Shown here one piece after another: positions 35,008-42,980 of a DNA stretch of 64,000 bases; positions within the stretch are counted from its first letter, which is position 1; every line of letters begins with the position of its first letter. The position numbers and the translations under genes were made by a program. A model generated the notes under the pieces. The model was not told where the DNA came from. It made no database searches and was given only the letters and a program-made list of their open reading frames with translations. The DNA is from Gammaproteobacteria bacterium (GTDB lineage: Bacteria > Pseudomonadota > Gammaproteobacteria > Thiohalomonadales > Thiohalomonadaceae): the NCBI GenBank assembly GCA_023228645.1, contig JALOAT010000002.1:132545-196544 (forward strand), written 5' to 3'.

Positions 35008-36366
35008 ATGCATCTGCATATCCTCGGCATTTGCGGCACCTTCATGGGCGGCATCGCGCTGCTCGCGCGCGCCCTCGGCCACACGGTGAGCGGGCAGGAC
35101 GCCAACGTCTACCCGCCCATGAGTACCCAGCTTGCTGCCGCGGGGATCGCGCTCACCGAGGGCTATGCGCCGGAAGGCATCCCGCCGTCGGCGGACGTGG
35201 TAGTGATCGGCAACGCCATGGCGCGCGGCAATCCCGCCGTGGAATACGTGCTCGATCGTGGCCTCGCCTACACCTCCGGTCCCCAGTGGCTGGCCGAACA
35301 CGTGCTGGCAGGACGCTTCGTGATCGCCGTAGCCGGCACCCACGGCAAGACCACCACCACCGCCATGATCGCCCGCATCCTCGAGTACGCCGGGCTTGCA
35401 CCGGGTTTTCTCATCGGCGGCGTGCCGCAGGACTTCGGCCTGTCCGCGCGCCTCGGCGCCACGGATTTCTTCGTGGTGGAGGCCGACGAATACGACACCG
35501 CCTTTTTCGACAAGCGTTCCAAGTTCGTGCACTACCGCCCGCGCACCGCGGTACTCAACAATTTGGAATACGACCACGCCGACATCTTTCCCGACCTCGC
35601 TGCCATCCAGCGCCAGTTCCATCATTTAGTGCGCACCGTGCCCGGCAGCGGCCTCATCGTCGCCGCCGCGGAGGCCAGTCTCGACGAAGTACTCGGCATG
35701 GGTTGCTGGACGCCGGTGGAACGGATTGATCGCAGCGACGGTTGGCAGGCACGCAGCCTGGTCGACGACGGCAGTGCCTTCGACGTCTACTTCCGTGACG
35801 AACGCCTCGGGCGCGTGGAGTGGTCGCAGCTCGGCCGGCACAACGTGGCCAATGCGCTCGCCGCCATCGCCGCGGCACGCCACGCCGGCGTGGCGCCCGC
35901 GGCGGCCATCGAGGCCCTGGGCGAATTCCAGGGCGTGAAGCGCCGCATGGAGGTGCGCGGGTGCGTGCGCGGCGTGACCGTTTACGACGACTTCGCCCAT
36001 CACCCCACCGCCGTGGCGACCACCCTGGACGGCCTGCGCAAGCGCGTGGGCAGTGCGCGCATCCTCGCCGTGCTGGAACCCCGTTCCAACACCATGCGCC
36101 TCGGTGTGCACCGCGACAGCCTGGCCGATTCCCTCGCCGCCGCCGACCGCGTGTTCCTCTATCAGCCCGTCCACATGGGCTGGGACCTCGCCCAGGTGGC
36201 TGCCGCTCTCGCCGGGCGCGCCGAGGTCTTCGCCGACCTCGACACCCTCGTCGGCGCCATCACCCGCGAGGCCCGCCAAGGCGAGCACGTGCTGGTCATG
36301 TCCAACGGCGGCTTCGGCGGCATCCACCAGAAGCTGCTGGATGCGCTGGGGAGTGGAAAGGATTAA
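35008..36366 (+). CDS. mpl: UDP-N-acetylmuramate:L-alanyl-gamma-D-glutamyl-meso-diaminopimelate ligase
   Basis: Peptidoglycan recycling ligase that joins recovered tripeptide to UDP-MurNAc using ATP. The 452 residues follow the Mur-ligase plan: N-terminal HILGICGTFMGGIALLAR, ATP-binding AGTHGKTTTTAMI, VEADEYDTAFFDKRSKF, and the C-terminal DDFAHHPTAV. GICGTFM rather than GIGGxGM separates Mpl from MurC. It directly follows the small membrane-protein gene. The TAA stop is the first base triplet of a dispersed inverted repeat. Confidence 0.96.
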   Translation: MHLHILGICGTFMGGIALLARALGHTVSGQDANVYPPMSTQLAAAGIALTEGYAPEGIPPSADVVVIGNAMARGNPAVEYVLDRGLAYTSGPQWLAEHVLAGRFVIAVAGTHGKTTTTAMIARILEYAGLAPGFLIGGVPQDFGLSARLGATDFFVVEADEYDTAFFDKRSKFVHYRPRTAVLNNLEYDHADIFPDLAAIQRQFHHLVRTVPGSGLIVAAAEASLDEVLGMGCWTPVERIDRSDGWQARSLVDDGSAFDVYFRDERLGRVEWSQLGRHNVANALAAIAAARHAGVAPAAAIEALGEFQGVKRRMEVRGCVRGVTVYDDFAHHPTAVATTLDGLRKRVGSARILAVLEPRSNTMRLGVHRDSLADSLAAADRVFLYQPVHMGWDLAQVAAALAGRAEVFADLDTLVGAITREARQGEHVLVMSNGGFGGIHQKLLDALGSGKD

Positions 36367-36500
36367 CGCAGAGGCACAGAGACGCAGAGATCACAGAGGG
36401 ATATCTGTATTAGCGTGCGGGACATGTGCCACTAGTTGTTCGAAGGAGGATGTTCAATGAAACAATCTCTGTGTTCTCTGCGTCTCTGTGCCTCTGCGTT
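36364..36500. repeat. AACGCAGAG-type inverted repeat between mpl and ubiX
   Basis: Left arm 36364-36399 (starting TAACGCAGAGGCACAGAGAC) and right arm 36464-36500 (ending GTGCCTCTGCGTT) are close inverted copies, so the transcript could form a long stem. Related, more degenerate copies are at 21856 and 53613. The left arm provides the mpl stop codon. Confidence 0.85.
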
Positions 36501-36515
36501 GGGTTGTTCACCTGC

Positions 36516-37139
36516 ATGAGCCGCGATGCCATCGCCCTGGCCATGACCGGCGCCTCGGGGGCGCCTTATGGATTGCGCCTGCTGGAGTGCCTGATCGCGG
36601 CGCGCTGCAAGGTGTATCTGATGGTGTCGGCGCCGGCGCAGGTGGTGCTGGCGCAGGAGACGGAGCTGGAGGTGCCGGGCCGGCCGGAGGCCATGCGCGC
36701 GTTTTTCGCCGAGCGTTTCGGTGCGGCGGAGGGACAGCTGGAGGTGTTCGGGCGCGATCAGTGGATGGCGCCGGTGGCCTCGGGCTCCAACGCGCCGCAG
36801 GCCATGGTGGTGTGCCCGTGCTCCACGGGCACGGTTTCGGCCATTGCCATGGGCGCCAGCGATAACCTCATCGAACGCGCCGCCGACGTGATGATAAAGG
36901 AGCGCCGCCCGTTGATCCTGGTGCCGCGCGAGGCGCCGTTGTCCGCCATTCACTTGGAACACATGCTCAATTTGGCGCGCCTCGGCGTGACCATCCTGCC
37001 GGCTGCGCCGGGCTTTTATCACCGGCCGCAGTCGGTTCAGGACCTGGTCGATTTCATCGTCGCCCGGGTGCTCGATCATCTCCGAATCGAACACCGCCTG
37101 GGGCGCCGCTGGGGCGACGGGCCTGAAGCATCCCGCTGA
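36516..37139 (+). CDS. ubiX: Flavin prenyltransferase UbiX
   Basis: Makes prenylated FMN, the cofactor of the UbiD decarboxylase in ubiquinone synthesis. The 207 residues carry MTGASGAPYGLRLLECL at the N-terminus, VVCPCSTGTVSAIAMGASDNLIERAADV and KERRPLILVPREAPLSAIHLEHML, all UbiX signatures. The ATG at 36516 matches the family; the open frame further upstream is translated repeat DNA. ubiD is not in the window. Confidence 0.95.
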   Translation: MSRDAIALAMTGASGAPYGLRLLECLIAARCKVYLMVSAPAQVVLAQETELEVPGRPEAMRAFFAERFGAAEGQLEVFGRDQWMAPVASGSNAPQAMVVCPCSTGTVSAIAMGASDNLIERAADVMIKERRPLILVPREAPLSAIHLEHMLNLARLGVTILPAAPGFYHRPQSVQDLVDFIVARVLDHLRIEHRLGRRWGDGPEASR

Positions 37140-37184
37140 AGGCCGGGCGACTGCGATGGGTGGGATCGACTAAGGTTTGAGCCC

Positions 37185-37772
37185 ATGGAAGCCATCGAGA
37201 TCCCGCTGTTCCCACTGCATTCCGTGCTGTTTCCGGGCGGACCCCTTGCCTTGCGCGTGTTCGAACCGCGTTACCTGGACATGATCGGCAAGGTGGTGAA
37301 GAACGGCAGCCGCTTCGGCGTCTGTCTAATCGCCGAGGGCGAGGAGATCGGCGAGGCCGCCTTCACCTATGACATCGGCACGTTGGTGCATGTGCGCTAC
37401 TGGCACAAGCGCGCCGACGGCATGCTCGGTGTCACAGTGATAGGTGATCAGCGCTTTCGCATCTTTGAGCGCCAGGTGCAGGCCGATCAACTCATCACCG
37501 CACGCGCCGAACTCATTCCCAACGAGCCGTCTGCGCCCCTGGCGCCCGAGTTCCGCACCCTTTCCGTGCTGTTGCAGGAGATCATGGAACAGCTCGGCCA
37601 CCCTTATGTGACGCTGCAGAAGCAGTATGACGACGCCTCATGGGTCGGCGCGCGCCTCGCGGAATTGTTGCCCATCTCGCTGCCACAGAAGCAGTTGCTG
37701 CTGCAACTGGACGACCCCGTCGAGCGGCTCGAGCGCCTGCGGTCCATGATCGAACTGGGCGAACTCGCCTGA
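37185..37772 (+). CDS. Lon N-terminal (LAN/PUA-like) domain protein
   Basis: A 195-residue protein made only of the Lon substrate-binding domain, without ATPase or protease parts. It starts IEIPLFPLHSVLFPGGPLALRVFEPRY, the classic opening of the family, and continues with DGMLGVTVIGDQRFRI. The helical C-terminus resembles the bundle of full Lon. Function is unknown. Its last 135 bases overlap the opposite-strand DedA-PAP2 gene. Confidence 0.9.
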   Translation: MEAIEIPLFPLHSVLFPGGPLALRVFEPRYLDMIGKVVKNGSRFGVCLIAEGEEIGEAAFTYDIGTLVHVRYWHKRADGMLGVTVIGDQRFRIFERQVQADQLITARAELIPNEPSAPLAPEFRTLSVLLQEIMEQLGHPYVTLQKQYDDASWVGARLAELLPISLPQKQLLLQLDDPVERLERLRSMIELGELA

Positions 37773-39743
37773 CCCGGCCACCAGCAGTACCCCATCCGGT
37801 CGTTTGAGTTCAACCGCTGCCTGCGCCAGATCGGTGGCGAGCGCCTTGCGCGCCGACTCGAAGCCATCGGTGGTACGCGGCAGCACCAGACCCGGGAGAG
37901 GACGATGGGCGTCCAGCGTGCTGGCGGTGCCGATCCACAGCGGTTGAGCACCGGGCGCCAGCCGCACTCCGCTGTCCCACAGGCGCAGCGCCAGCAGGCG
38001 TCCGGCGGAGCGCTTCACCAACAGCAGACGCTCGTGACGGCCATCGTGCACCTGCGGTAACAGCGGCAGGGTTTCCAGCGGCCCACCGCCGAACCAGCGT
38101 AGCCAGTTGAGCGCATCCAGCGGCGCGCTCACGCGCCAGCCCTGTTTGCCAAGCGTCGCCGCCAGCCATGCCAATTCACCGGCGTATTGCGCGTTGAGCG
38201 GGTGATCCGCTCGCCCGCGCAGGTCTTCGCGCGCCGCGGGCAGTGACCGCCAGTCCTCCGCCCACCACTCGGCGCGCGGGAGGGAGGTGATGGCCGGCGT
38301 GATCCGGTAGCGCTGCAACTCGCCGGCAAAGTTGTACGGGATGTGCAGCGTGGCACCCAGGGCCAGGGTGGCGGAGGCCGCCAGCACCAGACCCCGCCAC
38401 GATAGGGCGGCGGCCGGGTGCCTGCGATAGGCGATGCCGAGCAGGGCCACCCACGCCAGGCCGAGGCTCAGCCCGGCCAGTACGTCCGACAGCCAGTGCA
38501 CGCCCAGGTACAGGCGCGAAAAAGCGATGAGCGCGATGAACGGCGCCGCCACGGCGTAGGCCAGCCAGCGCCGCGCGGGCGGGAGCTCGCGCGCCACCAG
38601 GACGGCGAGGAAGCCGTACACCACGGTCGAGGAGGTGGCATGGCCGCTTGGAAATGCAAAGGCGCTCGCCCCACTGTACACATCCGCCGGTCGTGCCACT
38701 GCCGTGGTCAGTTTGACCACCTGGATCAGCGCCTGGGCAAACGCCGCCGCGGCCAGCCAGTGCAGCGCGGCGCTCCAGCGCCGGTGCACCAGCAGCCAGG
38801 CGAGGATGACGATGAATACTGCGAGCAGGACCTGCCAATCACCCAATTGCGTCACGGCCACCATCAGAGCGTCCATCCACGGGGTGCGCAGCCACTGGAG
38901 GGCGTGGTAGACGGCGTTGTCCAGCGCCATGAGGTCGCGGCTCGCACCCGCCTCGTCGAGCAGTTCGATGAATGCCGCGGTGGACAGGATCAGCGTACCT
39001 GCCAGTAACAGGAGTCCACCGGTCTCGTGTTGTTGGGGGTCGAGCAGCGCCCGCGGAATGCGTCCCGCCCGCGGATGATTGCGCGCGAACGTCAGTGCGC
39101 GCTGGATGAGCGACTGGGTGCGCGGCTGCATGAACCGCCAGGTCGCGCGCGCCGCCCACACCGCCAGCACCACCAGCGCAGTGAGTGCCAGCACCAGCAG
39201 CACCAGGCGGGTGGCGACTTCCGCAGCGAGGCCGAGCGAGGCCCCGAACACCACGCCCGGCAGCAGGTAGGCGGGAGCCCAAAGCAACGCAGAAAACACA
39301 TTGATGGCGAAAAAACGTGGCACCGGCATGTCCATCATGCCGGCCACCGCAGGAATCACCGGTCGAATGGGGCCGACGAAGCGGCCCATCAGCACGCTCT
39401 TGTCGCCGTGGTTGTGGAAGAAGGCGATGGCCGTGTCGAGCCATTGGGGATGGGCGCGAAAGGGCCAGCGCGCGGCGAGCCCGCCGTGGAAGCGCCGCCC
39501 TAGCCAAAAACTCACCCCGTCACCGGCAATCGCGCCCGCCACCGCCCAGCCGCACATGGGCCAGAACGGCAGTGCGCCCGCACCGATGACCGCCCCGGCC
39601 GCGAACATGAGGACCGCGCCGGGCATGAACAGGCCGACCACCGCCAGCGATTCCAGGCAGGCGATGGCGAACACCGCCGCACCGGCGAGTCCCGGGTGGG
39701 CGGAAAGCCAGTGAAGCAGGGCATCGAGCGGGAGCCAGTCCAT
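37638..39743 (-). CDS. DedA-PAP2-LssY fusion membrane protein
   Basis: A 701-residue protein joining three domains. Residues 1-200 are DedA/SNARE-associated, with ESLAVVGLFMPG, GDGVSFWLGRRFHG and GRFVGPIRPVIPAVAG. Residues about 245-430 are a PAP2 phosphatase with the catalytic motifs KLTTAVARPAD, FPSGHATS and SRLYLGVHWLSD. Residues about 470-640 match the LssY C-terminal domain. It probably dephosphorylates a lipid such as undecaprenyl pyrophosphate and may also move lipid across the membrane. The last 45 codons overlap the Lon-N gene antisense and may be a lineage-specific extension. No Shine-Dalgarno is obvious. Confidence 0.88.
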   Translation of the reverse strand: MDWLPLDALLHWLSAHPGLAGAAVFAIACLESLAVVGLFMPGAVLMFAAGAVIGAGALPFWPMCGWAVAGAIAGDGVSFWLGRRFHGGLAARWPFRAHPQWLDTAIAFFHNHGDKSVLMGRFVGPIRPVIPAVAGMMDMPVPRFFAINVFSALLWAPAYLLPGVVFGASLGLAAEVATRLVLLVLALTALVVLAVWAARATWRFMQPRTQSLIQRALTFARNHPRAGRIPRALLDPQQHETGGLLLLAGTLILSTAAFIELLDEAGASRDLMALDNAVYHALQWLRTPWMDALMVAVTQLGDWQVLLAVFIVILAWLLVHRRWSAALHWLAAAAFAQALIQVVKLTTAVARPADVYSGASAFAFPSGHATSSTVVYGFLAVLVARELPPARRWLAYAVAAPFIALIAFSRLYLGVHWLSDVLAGLSLGLAWVALLGIAYRRHPAAALSWRGLVLAASATLALGATLHIPYNFAGELQRYRITPAITSLPRAEWWAEDWRSLPAAREDLRGRADHPLNAQYAGELAWLAATLGKQGWRVSAPLDALNWLRWFGGGPLETLPLLPQVHDGRHERLLLVKRSAGRLLALRLWDSGVRLAPGAQPLWIGTASTLDAHRPLPGLVLPRTTDGFESARKALATDLAQAAVELKRPDGVLLVAGSGEFAQFDHGPQALEPLDGVVQLQQQLLLWQRDGQQFREARADP

Positions 39744-39857
39744 CGCGAAAATTCTAACCTGCTATGCGCCGTCGCCGGCCGTTCTGGGATATCTTCAGCG
39801 CTCAACGTGACGCCCGGATAAGGGCGCAGCTCATCAATCACTGAGGGGGAGTCAGTC

Positions 39858-41132
39858 TTGAAGCTCGAAACCATTGCCGTCCACGGCGGCTACAGCCCGG
39901 ATCCGACCACCAAGTCCGTGGCCGTGCCCATTTACCAGACCACGTCCTACGCCTTCGACGATACCCAGCACGGTGCGGACCTCTTCGACCTGAAGGTGCC
40001 GGGCAACATCTACACGCGCATCATGAACCCGACCAATGCGGTGCTGGAGCAGCGCGTGGCGGCGATGGAGGGCGGTGTGGGCGCGCTGGCGGTGGCCTCG
40101 GGCATGGCGGCGATCACCTACGCCATCCAGACCCTCGCCCAGGCCGGCGACAACATCGTCACCACCAGCAGGCTCTACGGCGGCACCTACAACCTGTTCG
40201 CGCACACCCTGCCGCGCTTCGGCATCGAGGTGCGCTTTGCCGCCCATGACGACGTCGCCGGCATCGCCGCGCTTATCGACGCCAGCACCAAGGCGGTGTA
40301 TTGCGAGTCCATCGGCAATCCGGCAGGCAACATCGTCGACGTGGCCGCGCTGGCCGAGGCCGCCCACGCGCGCGGTGTGCCGCTCATCGTCGACAACACC
40401 GTGGCGACGCCGTGTTTGTGGCGCCCTTTCGACCACGGTGCCGACATCGTGGTGCATGCGCTCACCAAGTACATGGGCGGCCACGGCAACAGCATCGCCG
40501 GCGTGGTGGTTGACTCGGGCAAGTTCGATTGGGCCGCACACGCCGATCGCTTCCCGCTGCTCACCACGCCCGATCGCTCCTACCATGGCGTGAACTACGT
40601 GGAGACCTTCGGTCCCGCCGCCTTCATCGCCCGCTGCCGCGTGGTGCCGTTGCGCAACATGGGCGCGGCGCTCTCGCCGTTCAATGCCTTCCTGGTGTTG
40701 CAGGGCATCGAGACCCTGGCGCTACGCATGGAGCGCCACTGTGAGAACACCCAGCGCGTGGCGGAATACCTCAAGACCCACCCGCAGGTCTCCTGGGTCA
40801 ATTACGGCGGTCTGCCCGACAGTCCCGACCATGCGCTGGCGCAGAAGTACATGGCCGGCCGCGCCTCGGGCATCCTCTCGTTCGGCATCAAGGGCGGCCG
40901 CGAGGCCGGCGCGAAATTCATCGACGCGCTGAAGCTCATCGTGCGCCTGGTGAACATCGGCGACGCCAAGTCACTGGCCTGCCACCCGGCCACCACCACC
41001 CATCGTCAGCTCAGCGACGAGGAGCTGAAGGCGGCGGGTGTGTCGGCCGACATGGTGCGCCTGTCCATCGGCATCGAACATATCGACGACATCCTGGCCG
41101 ACGTGGAGCAGGCATTGGCGGCGGCGAAATAA
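39858..41132 (+). CDS. metY: O-acetylhomoserine sulfhydrylase (aminocarboxypropyltransferase)
   Basis: PLP enzyme that makes homocysteine directly from O-acetylhomoserine and sulfide. The 424 residues match MetY: KLETIAVHGGYSPDPTTKS, PIYQTTSYAFDDTQHGADLF, NPTNAVLEQRVAAMEGG, and the PLP lysine in HALTKYMGGHGNS. C-terminal ACHPATTTHRQLS is also typical. In a sulfide-oxidising organism this direct sulfhydrylation route to methionine is plausible. The ATG follows GAGGGGGAG-like sequence. No partner met gene is adjacent. Confidence 0.95.
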   Translation: MKLETIAVHGGYSPDPTTKSVAVPIYQTTSYAFDDTQHGADLFDLKVPGNIYTRIMNPTNAVLEQRVAAMEGGVGALAVASGMAAITYAIQTLAQAGDNIVTTSRLYGGTYNLFAHTLPRFGIEVRFAAHDDVAGIAALIDASTKAVYCESIGNPAGNIVDVAALAEAAHARGVPLIVDNTVATPCLWRPFDHGADIVVHALTKYMGGHGNSIAGVVVDSGKFDWAAHADRFPLLTTPDRSYHGVNYVETFGPAAFIARCRVVPLRNMGAALSPFNAFLVLQGIETLALRMERHCENTQRVAEYLKTHPQVSWVNYGGLPDSPDHALAQKYMAGRASGILSFGIKGGREAGAKFIDALKLIVRLVNIGDAKSLACHPATTTHRQLSDEELKAAGVSADMVRLSIGIEHIDDILADVEQALAAAK

Positions 41133-41165
41133 CGCGCTTGTCAACTGGCACGAGACATCACTCGT

Positions 41166-41236
41166 CATTCGGGCGCAAGCCGGAATCCATTTTCATACGC
41201 TGGCATGGACCCCGGCTTCCGCCGGGGTGACGGAAT
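41166..41236. repeat. CCGG..CAAGCCGGAATCCA dispersed palindromic repeat
   Basis: The element reads ATTCGGGCGCAAGCCGGAAT, then a TGGACCCCGGCTTCCGCCGG segment and GGTGACGGAATC. It is a better-kept copy of the family at 7587-7738, with a central GCATGGACC and complementary ends able to form a stem. It fills the metY to rhodanese spacer. Confidence 0.8.
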
Positions 41237-41394
41237 CTTCGCCGGGTATACGAAAGTTCTAAGGCAATACGTTTTTCTGTGGCCCATCGTGTGACTCGTT
41301 TCACATTCCCGGAATGGGTTGTCGAGCCCTCCAAGGGGGGGCGGACCATCGCTGGGTTAGTATCCGGGCACAAGAAAAACATGAGGAACTCTAC

Positions 41395-42216
41395 GTGCCC
41401 TTTTTCCACCATTCCATTCCCGTACGTTGGCTTGCCCTGTTGTGCCTGCTGCCCGCAGACCTCGCCGCGGCGGAGGAGGGTTTCGATGGCCGCCGACTGT
41501 TTCCTTCGGTGACCTGGATCAGTCTTGATGAACTGCACGCACGGCTCGACAGCGTCGAGCTCGTCGACGTGCGTTCCAACTATGAATACGAGACGCTGCA
41601 CATCGCAGATGCACAGAATTTCCCGCTGGGCGAGCGTGATTTTGGCAACCAGGTGCGAGCCCTGCGCGCCGCATCGCACAAGCCCATCGTGTTTTACTGC
41701 AATGGCCGTTCGTGCATGAAATCCTATGAGGCCGTGCTGACGGCACAGAAGGAAGGGGTGCAGGATGTGCTCTCCTACGATGCAGGCGTGTTCGACTGGG
41801 TGAAACGGTTTCCGGCGCAAAGCGTGATGCTCGGCGAATCGCCCGTGGACCCGGCGCGGCTCATCGACAAGGAAAGGTTCGCCGCACACTCACTCACGCC
41901 GGCGGCGTTCGAGCAGCGCATCGGCGCTGGCGCCATCGTGCTCGACATACGTGATCAATATCAGCAGGAGGGCACGACGCTGTTTCCGGCGGTGCAGACG
42001 TCCGTGCCGCTCGACAACAAAGCCTTGAAACGTTACGTGGAACAAGCAAAGCGCGAGAACAAAACCTTGCTCATCTACGACGCCGGCGGGCAGCAGGTAC
42101 GCTGGCTGCAGTACTACCTCGAAGCTGAACACGTGCCCGCATACTTCTTCATGCAGGGCGGCGCCAAGGGCTATTACGACAGCATGATTGCCGACCTGGT
42201 AGGCAGTAAGCACTGA
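41395..42216 (+). CDS. Exported tandem rhodanese-like protein
   Basis: About 273 residues with a signal peptide ending DLAAA, then two rhodanese folds. The first has ELVDVRSNYEYETLHI and the active-site loop YCNGRSCMKS, with C102 as candidate sulfur-carrying Cys and a second Cys at 107. The second fold (about 165-273) has LDIRDQYQQEG but IYDAGGQQ instead of a Cys loop, so it is probably inactive. The start is GTG at 41395, preceded by GAGGAA; a longer in-frame reading to 41314 lacks a signal peptide. A periplasmic sulfur-transfer role fits a sulfur oxidiser. Confidence 0.82.
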   Translation: MPFFHHSIPVRWLALLCLLPADLAAAEEGFDGRRLFPSVTWISLDELHARLDSVELVDVRSNYEYETLHIADAQNFPLGERDFGNQVRALRAASHKPIVFYCNGRSCMKSYEAVLTAQKEGVQDVLSYDAGVFDWVKRFPAQSVMLGESPVDPARLIDKERFAAHSLTPAAFEQRIGAGAIVLDIRDQYQQEGTTLFPAVQTSVPLDNKALKRYVEQAKRENKTLLIYDAGGQQVRWLQYYLEAEHVPAYFFMQGGAKGYYDSMIADLVGSKH

Positions 42217-42233
42217 AGGTGAACAGAGCACCG

Positions 42234-42331
42234 ACCAGTGGGGTCAGCGACCAGTGGGGTCAGAGTCATTGAATCAGTCGTGACCAGTCGTTCAATTGAC
42301 TCTGACCCCACTGGTTCGTGACCCCACTGGT
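42234..42331. repeat. Nested palindrome with ACCAGTGGGGTCAG units
   Basis: ACCAGTGGGGTCAG occurs twice (42234 and 42250), the second extending into AGTCATTGAA. After a 16-base spacer the inverted copy TTCAATTGACTCTGACCCCA then CTGGT follows, and a final inverted short copy to 42331. Such TGGGGTCAGAGTCAATT palindromes flank REP-associated tyrosine transposases in many genomes. No transposase gene is present here, so this is a solo remnant. Confidence 0.8.
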
Positions 42332-42346
42332 TCGCTGGTGCGCGGA

Positions 42347-42979
42347 CTACTGGGTCAGGAAGGGGTTGCTGCGGCGTTCTTCGCCGAAGGTAGAGGTGGG
42401 GCCGTGGCCCGGCACGAAGCTGACGTCGTCACCCAGCGGGAGCAGCTTCTCTTTGATCGAATGCATCAGTGCCCCATGGTCGCCGCGCGGAAAATCGGTG
42501 CGGCCGATGGAGCCGTGGAACAGCACGTCGCCCACGAAGGCGACGCGGGCGGTGCGCGCGAACAGTACCACGTGGCCCGGCGTGTGGCCGGGGCAGTGAA
42601 TGACGTCCAGTTTCAGGTGGCCGATGGTCACCTCGTCACCGTCCGCCAGCCAGCGATCGGGTAAGAACGGTTCGACAGGCGGGAAGCCGAAGTGCGCCGC
42701 CTGCTGCCCCAGCGCCTCCAGCCAGAACGCATCATCGGCGTGCGGACCTTCCACGGGGACGCCGAGCCGGCGGGCGAGGGTACCCGCCGCGCCCACGTGA
42801 TCCAGGTGGCCGTGCGTGAGCACCAAACGTTCGATGGTCACGCCCTCGCGTTCTGCGCCGGCGATCAGCTCGTCCTCGTCACCCCCCGGATCGATCAGCG
42901 CCGCGCGCCGCGTGGCGTCGCACCACACCAGCGAACAGTTCTGCTGGAAGGCCGTGACCGGGATGATGCGGTAGTGCAT
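42347..42979 (-). CDS. Metallo-beta-lactamase-fold hydrolase (glyoxalase II/YcbL-like)
   Basis: A 210-residue cytoplasmic metal hydrolase. The metal-binding motif is LTHGHLDHVGAAGTL, then HCPGHTPGHVVLF, FVGDVLFHGSIGRTDFPRG and a final His in FVPGHGP. This set matches the YcbL type of glyoxalase II-like enzymes. The ATG at 42979 starts one base after the hemL stop, so it is co-transcribed with hemL. Substrate is not certain: S-lactoylglutathione or another thioester. Confidence 0.9.
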   Translation of the reverse strand: MHYRIIPVTAFQQNCSLVWCDATRRAALIDPGGDEDELIAGAEREGVTIERLVLTHGHLDHVGAAGTLARRLGVPVEGPHADDAFWLEALGQQAAHFGFPPVEPFLPDRWLADGDEVTIGHLKLDVIHCPGHTPGHVVLFARTARVAFVGDVLFHGSIGRTDFPRGDHGALMHSIKEKLLPLGDDVSFVPGHGPTSTFGEERRSNPFLTQ

Positions 42980-42980
42980 G

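Noticed and set aside
41280..41350. tRNA-like GC-rich segment upstream of the rhodanese gene
   Set aside because: Could not fold a cloverleaf with acceptor and T arms; no CCA-adjacent stem.
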